In this document: in pieces, positions 7,801-9,521 of the stretch
How positions within the stretch are numbered: the first letter of the stretch is position 1
Layout: the number at the start of each line of letters is the position of its first letter
Origin: Candidatus Woesearchaeota archaeon
GTDB lineage: Archaea > Nanobdellota > Nanobdellia > Woesearchaeales > JACQNA01
Assembly: GCA_016203335.1 (NCBI GenBank)
Contig: JACQNA010000072.1
Coordinates: 1-9,521, forward strand
Direction of reading: 5' to 3'
DNA: 9,521 nt
Program-made: the position numbers and the translations under genes
The notes under the pieces: generated by a model
The model's input: only the letters and a program-made list of their open reading frames with translations
Database searches by the model: none
Told to the model about the DNA's origin: nothing

Positions 7801-9137
7801 GCCTGGGCTCAGTGGAGATCCAAAAAGCCACATTCACCCCGTTCCGGGGCAGCGGCATCTCCAATGAGCTGCCCTCCACCTATTTCCCGCGTAACAATAT
7901 CGGAGTACAGCTCCAGCTTAGGCCATTTGGCAGCTATAACTCTCCCACTCTGCTCCGCTACGACATTATCGGCAATGATATATCAGAGTCAGGCAGCAAA
8001 GTGATCACCCCTGCCCAGCTTCTGTCCGGCACTGCTGCCTTTGCGCTGCTTGATATCACCTCGACGGCAGCCACCAGCGAGTGCAGCATCCTCGGAAATG
8101 ACATGACTGTTCCCTTTTATCAGGCTATTGTGCCTGCACAATCCCTCAACATTCTGCAGCTCACCGCAGCAGCCCGGTTCTCCCTGAATACAGACCGGGG
8201 AACCCTCAAATACGCATTGGCAACCATGGGCGGCAGGCCAATATCGTGCACCATCCAGCAGAACGTAGCAACCTGTACCAAAAGCCCAAGCAGCTCCGTG
8301 GACAGCATGGTGCTAGTAGTAGAGGGAACAACAACCCAACCTGTTGTCAGCATCATCACCAATCCAGATACTGCAGAAGAAAAGTTCACCCTGACAGCAG
8401 AGTTCACCAAGCACAATGACCAGAATCCACTCGGTGCTGAATGCAGGAAATTCAGAGTGGGCAGCAGCAACACCATCCAGGACATCAGGTTTACCTATGA
8501 CGATGAGCAGTCACCAACTGAGGAATGCCGCGCAGGGAGCAAGGAAGTGATCTGCGCAAAATCAGAAAAACTGTCCGCAAAGCCCATCAAGCGTCTGGAG
8601 GTGAGGATGGAAAGCCCGATCAATACTGCTGTTGAGGTCAGCTGCATGGAGCCCGGGCCAGGCTCGCCCATTACTTTATACACCCAAAACATCTGCTCGG
8701 GACAGCGTGGTTTCCCGCCAGGCAACTACCGCCTGCGCCTTGCCCTGTATCAGGATATTGACAGTAATAGCCAGTACAGCGAGGGCGATCAGCCATTGCT
8801 CTTCAACGGAGTGGAGCAGGTCAAGGAGCTGGGCTTTGACATCCGCTCCAGCACCGACGGCCATATTGCGCCGGTAGTGGAGATCATCCAGCCAGCAGAG
8901 CAGCTCCGGGCATGTGATTATCCAAGCAATGATATTGTGGTAGCGGCGTGGGATGATGGCAATGCGCTGACATTTGAGAAAGATGGGGTAAAGATCGCCC
9001 CGGAAGAGAGCAGGGAAGCAGGAACCTACACCATACGCAATGCATTCGGCAGCGACAAGACAAAAGCAGTGACGATAGCGGTAAAAGACAATCTCGCGAA
9101 TGAGGGGAAGGATACGGTGGCGATGGAGCAGTGTTAG
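4809..9137 (+). CDS. Giant secreted or surface protein: Ig-like N-terminal domains and Cys-rich C-terminal part
   Basis: A 1442-residue protein. Residues 1-25 form a signal peptide-like stretch with a likely cut near PASIA-LT. Residues 27-355 look like three Ig-like beta-sandwiches: domain boundaries carry D-x-x-PP (ILPPQLQL, FNPPRVEI) and strand ends carry ATDRAGN (189-195) and ATDQAGN (338-344). A last Ig-like unit lies at 1351-1435 (VKDNLANEG). A moderately hydrophobic segment at 538-560 may cross or dip into the membrane. It is followed by CDRVGCPFTPPQC (576-588). All 30 Cys lie from residue 547 onward, including the C-terminal residue. Residues 1316-1327 (DIDSNSQYSEGD) fit a DxDxNx6D calcium loop. 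The ATG at 4809 overlaps the preceding stop by 4 bases; ATG 4818, about 10 bases after GGTGA (4803-4807), is an alternative. A structural or adhesive envelope role is inferred; no enzyme motif is visible. Confidence 0.88.
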   Translation: MIAMTRYMTPIILAFLIITMPASIALTLNINPLPELTNTRQLWVSGTTEQDALVTIAVNSQQQSIILPSGELVQRMQAKDGVFNGSVSLIHGSNELTLTATTAQETATAVQTVTADILPPQLQLTIPDALNADYRQFTQDAAINEPATIVVAVDDTEFPAQDVEAGNFPLTLPPSGQFGEGNHTIRITATDRAGNQQVIQKDVFADFNPPRVEITSIAERSLDILKPVAEQVGVSGTPTVAGQDVVTVHFQLVEVRGKTEPGIPVRITNLGNTTRHFFNISTKEHIDPVRGAQYQAGFRGDPLDLFVDFDDTVTSDANGEFSASLVLLPSRNYVTFLATDQAGNTNVKKLGSQFEIGTTRIIIFDGGSNIFRLSSFSTAPNWVPAGELIQGNIPVGVFFRIKPAFLSMEGIKIHRITTLPTGASYFNNNLIRTRGQPTFFVDKATQEIVAYANFDVNRWSRPIDEIPDPIVFELAITIDYTYNNERMPSETLYLKQSFDVESPFDTARFLTPKRVERWVGDITNMINRLDSFISLSRKLAFFSLAGCTALLAYNYWSALTGKAIGQQYREYLYLACDRVGCPFTPPQCGAEKVQVKENRAELEDSTYVFYGLRENTAGQSPPCNCDPNSAFPNCVKLISSGDVRFGPGVRTSADWICVEKDYTRESYYQALQTDVRETYGCYNAGPERYDDTKCLTNYLTKSDKFTNIQPYDDIYTSTVCGCFTGTYNHLQNIQKVLRSVQQCLQEAQNGQTAIGYCEKILALYGCDLTFFALQKLLKEKERLGGESQRGNPKDEFKKLNEDLGRRYQGLFGSAAAGVGSQQLVHKACQGLITQDWSTLSGALDTVIETQPVAPFLGPLIADSRVFTYNPTTGYLTIKYTITPMILSGGQTVHYDITLSCDRNKREDFCTKAAQYPVRLAGAVPPDGQLTQNIEVVDPKAAFWYNKATLTASYLIGSRWENHTVSFPIIRKGGMIAECHAAVGALNQDINCGTYALGSLGSVEIQKATFTPFRGSGISNELPSTYFPRNNIGVQLQLRPFGSYNSPTLLRYDIIGNDISESGSKVITPAQLLSGTAAFALLDITSTAATSECSILGNDMTVPFYQAIVPAQSLNILQLTAAARFSLNTDRGTLKYALATMGGRPISCTIQQNVATCTKSPSSSVDSMVLVVEGTTTQPVVSIITNPDTAEEKFTLTAEFTKHNDQNPLGAECRKFRVGSSNTIQDIRFTYDDEQSPTEECRAGSKEVICAKSEKLSAKPIKRLEVRMESPINTAVEVSCMEPGPGSPITLYTQNICSGQRGFPPGNYRLRLALYQDIDSNSQYSEGDQPLLFNGVEQVKELGFDIRSSTDGHIAPVVEIIQPAEQLRACDYPSNDIVVAAWDDGNALTFEKDGVKIAPEESREAGTYTIRNAFGSDKTKAVTIAVKDNLANEGKDTVAMEQC

Positions 9138-9156
9138 TTTTGAGATTCTTCACGTG

Positions 9157-9224
9157 TCAGGACACCACTAATTTTTAATTGATAGCTGAGCGCCCAACTA
9201 CTTATCTCATATGTGGTGTCCTGA
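9157..9224. repeat. Inverted repeat 1, 12-bp perfect arms
   Basis: TCAGGACACCAC (9157-9168) is the exact reverse complement of GTGGTGTCCTGA (9213-9224), with a 44-base loop. The left arm starts 19 bases after the giant gene's stop codon. The right arm runs directly into GAGCACGCTC. The loop holds ATTTTTAATT. Confidence 0.8.
9170..9180 (+). terminator. Possible T-rich transcription end signal
   Basis: AATTTTTAATT begins 32 bases after the stop of the giant gene. Archaeal RNA polymerase often stops at T-rich tracts without a hairpin. The tract is short (five T), so this is a weak call. Confidence 0.25.
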
Positions 9225-9230
9225 GCACGC

Positions 9231-9298
9231 TCAAAATCAGCGGGTGAGCGAAGCGAACATGCCATCAGTCATAGATTAATAGTCCCCGCTGATTTTGA
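9231..9298. repeat. Inverted repeat 2, 14-bp perfect arms
   Basis: TCAAAATCAGCGGG (9231-9244) pairs perfectly with CCCGCTGATTTTGA (9285-9298), with a 40-base loop. Skipping C9230, the pairing extends by ACG (9227-9229) with CGT (9299-9301). It shares the GAGCACGCTC junction with inverted repeat 1, so the two sit almost back to back. The loop begins GTGAGCGAAGCGAAC, which looks like repeat-derived sequence. Confidence 0.8.
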
Positions 9299-9478
9299 CG
9301 TAAAGATTATTTCCTCAATCTCCTGTAATCTTTTCACATTCAATTGATAGGCATCACCATGTTGCGTTTTCCCATGATGTATTACCAGGTCTTCCTTGAT
9401 ATGTCGGAAATCGCCATTCGCACACTCCTTGCTTGAGCTTGGAATAAGAAGGCGATTTCCGAGCATGCTCAAGAACAC
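9269..9478 (-). CDS. Doubtful 69-codon ORF (possible gene remnant)
   Basis: The minus frame is open from a GTG at 9478 to a TGA at 9269-9271. Its middle part (DFRHIKEDLVIHHGKTQHGD, then a K/E/I-rich tail) has a protein-like composition unlike the usual shadow ORF. However, no start has a plausible ribosome binding site: the GGAG-like sequence on the minus strand near 9426 serves only an out-of-frame ATG with an early stop. The ORF also runs through both arms of inverted repeat 3 and the right arm of inverted repeat 2. It could be the remnant of a gene disrupted by repeats, or chance. No family is recognised. Confidence 0.15.
   Translation of the reverse strand: MFLSMLGNRLLIPSSSKECANGDFRHIKEDLVIHHGKTQHGDAYQLNVKRLQEIEEIIFTSKSAGTINL
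9404..9462. repeat. Inverted repeat 3, 12-bp perfect arms
   Basis: TCGGAAATCGCC (9404-9415) pairs perfectly with GGCGATTTCCGA (9451-9462), with a 35-base loop. ATTC (9416-9419) and GAAT (9442-9445) could extend the stem after an unpaired AAGAA on the right side. The right arm runs into GAGCATGCTC. Confidence 0.8.
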
Positions 9479-9490
9479 GCCCCGGGCTCA

Positions 9491-9513
9491 TCAGAAATGC
9501 CTCGCATTTCTGA
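9491..9513. repeat. Inverted repeat 4, tight hairpin with 10-bp stem
   Basis: TCAGAAATGC (9491-9500), loop CTC, GCATTTCTGA (9504-9513). Unlike the other three, this is a compact hairpin that would fold readily as RNA or as single-stranded DNA. No T-run follows, so an intrinsic-type terminator is not indicated. The right arm runs into GAGTGTGCTC at the window edge. Confidence 0.85.
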
Positions 9514-9521
9514 GTGTGCTC

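Larger units (their letters stand above)
9138..9521. other. Hairpin-rich, mostly non-coding region
   Basis: Downstream of the giant gene there is no convincing gene on either strand. The stretch is visibly more AT-rich than the coding DNA and holds four perfect inverted repeats, each listed separately. A palindromic or near-palindromic motif recurs as GAGCACGCTC (9223-9232), GAGCATGCTC (9461-9470) and GAGTGTGCTC (9512-9521). Each copy touches one arm of an inverted repeat, sharing the TC or GA dinucleotide. AATTGATAG occurs directly repeated at 9177-9185 and 9342-9350, which may be chance. The array runs off the window at the right. Confidence 0.6.

Noticed and set aside
9157..9521. CRISPR array
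   Set aside because: The arms are inverted, differ in sequence and are not directly repeated at regular spacing; no constant repeat of CRISPR length is present.
9157..9521. Integron attC sites
   Set aside because: The inverted repeats lack the paired RYYYAAC/GTTRRRY core sites, and no cassette gene or integrase is visible.
9491..9521. Intrinsic terminator at inverted repeat 4
   Set aside because: The stem is good but is followed by GTGTGCTC rather than a T-tract on the plus strand, and the minus side also lacks a T-run directly after it.

Overview
The window looks like archaeal DNA, most likely from an uncultured DPANN-type lineage (inference, moderate confidence). The reasons are an N-terminus of the MQKRGQVTIF type followed by an unbroken hydrophobic stretch, which resembles archaeal class III (pilin-like) signal sequences; an archaeal TATA box (TTTAAATA) placed exactly for a leaderless transcript; GGAG/GGTG-type ribosome binding sites; and tightly overlapping genes that encode large secreted Ig-like, cysteine-rich proteins. 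The genes have a balanced to slightly GC-rich composition. No rRNA, tRNA, CRISPR array or recognisable transposase is visible.

Layout. (1) 2-1942: the 5'-truncated end of a large cell-surface protein. (2) 1939-2718: a six-helix membrane protein that overlaps it by 4 bases (ATGA). (3) 2719-2916: a short intergenic region holding a 9-bp tandem duplication at the stop codon, a 106-bp palindromic element that can fold into a three-way junction (2732-2837), and an archaeal promoter. (4) 2917-4812: a complete paralogue of gene 1, anchored by the KRGQVTIF-type N-terminus. (5) 4809-9137: a 1442-residue secreted or surface protein with a Cys-free Ig-like N-terminal part and a C-terminal part containing 30 Cys. 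It overlaps gene 4 by 4 bases. (6) 9138-9521: visibly more AT-rich, mostly non-coding DNA with four perfect inverted repeats, three of them abutting a shared GAGCRYGCTC-type junction motif. A doubtful 69-codon minus-strand ORF lies here.

How the parts may work together. Genes 1+2 and 4+5 form two translationally coupled pairs on the same strand. Each pair begins with a member of the same family: N-terminal membrane anchor, a conserved YI(Q/E)xC region, a YD(L/I)xYP...VN(I/V)RNNQP core, then a carboxypeptidase-regulatory-like beta-sandwich ending in KPGY. The coupling suggests an envelope or surface complex in which two anchored beta-sandwich proteins, a polytopic membrane protein and a giant disulfide-rich Ig-like protein are made together. 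None of the four belongs to a named family I can identify with confidence. A role in adhesion, cell-cell contact or a surface appendage is inference only.

The points most worth follow-up are the paralogous anchored-protein family with its giant partner, the three-way-junction element between the gene pairs, and the hairpin array at the right end.
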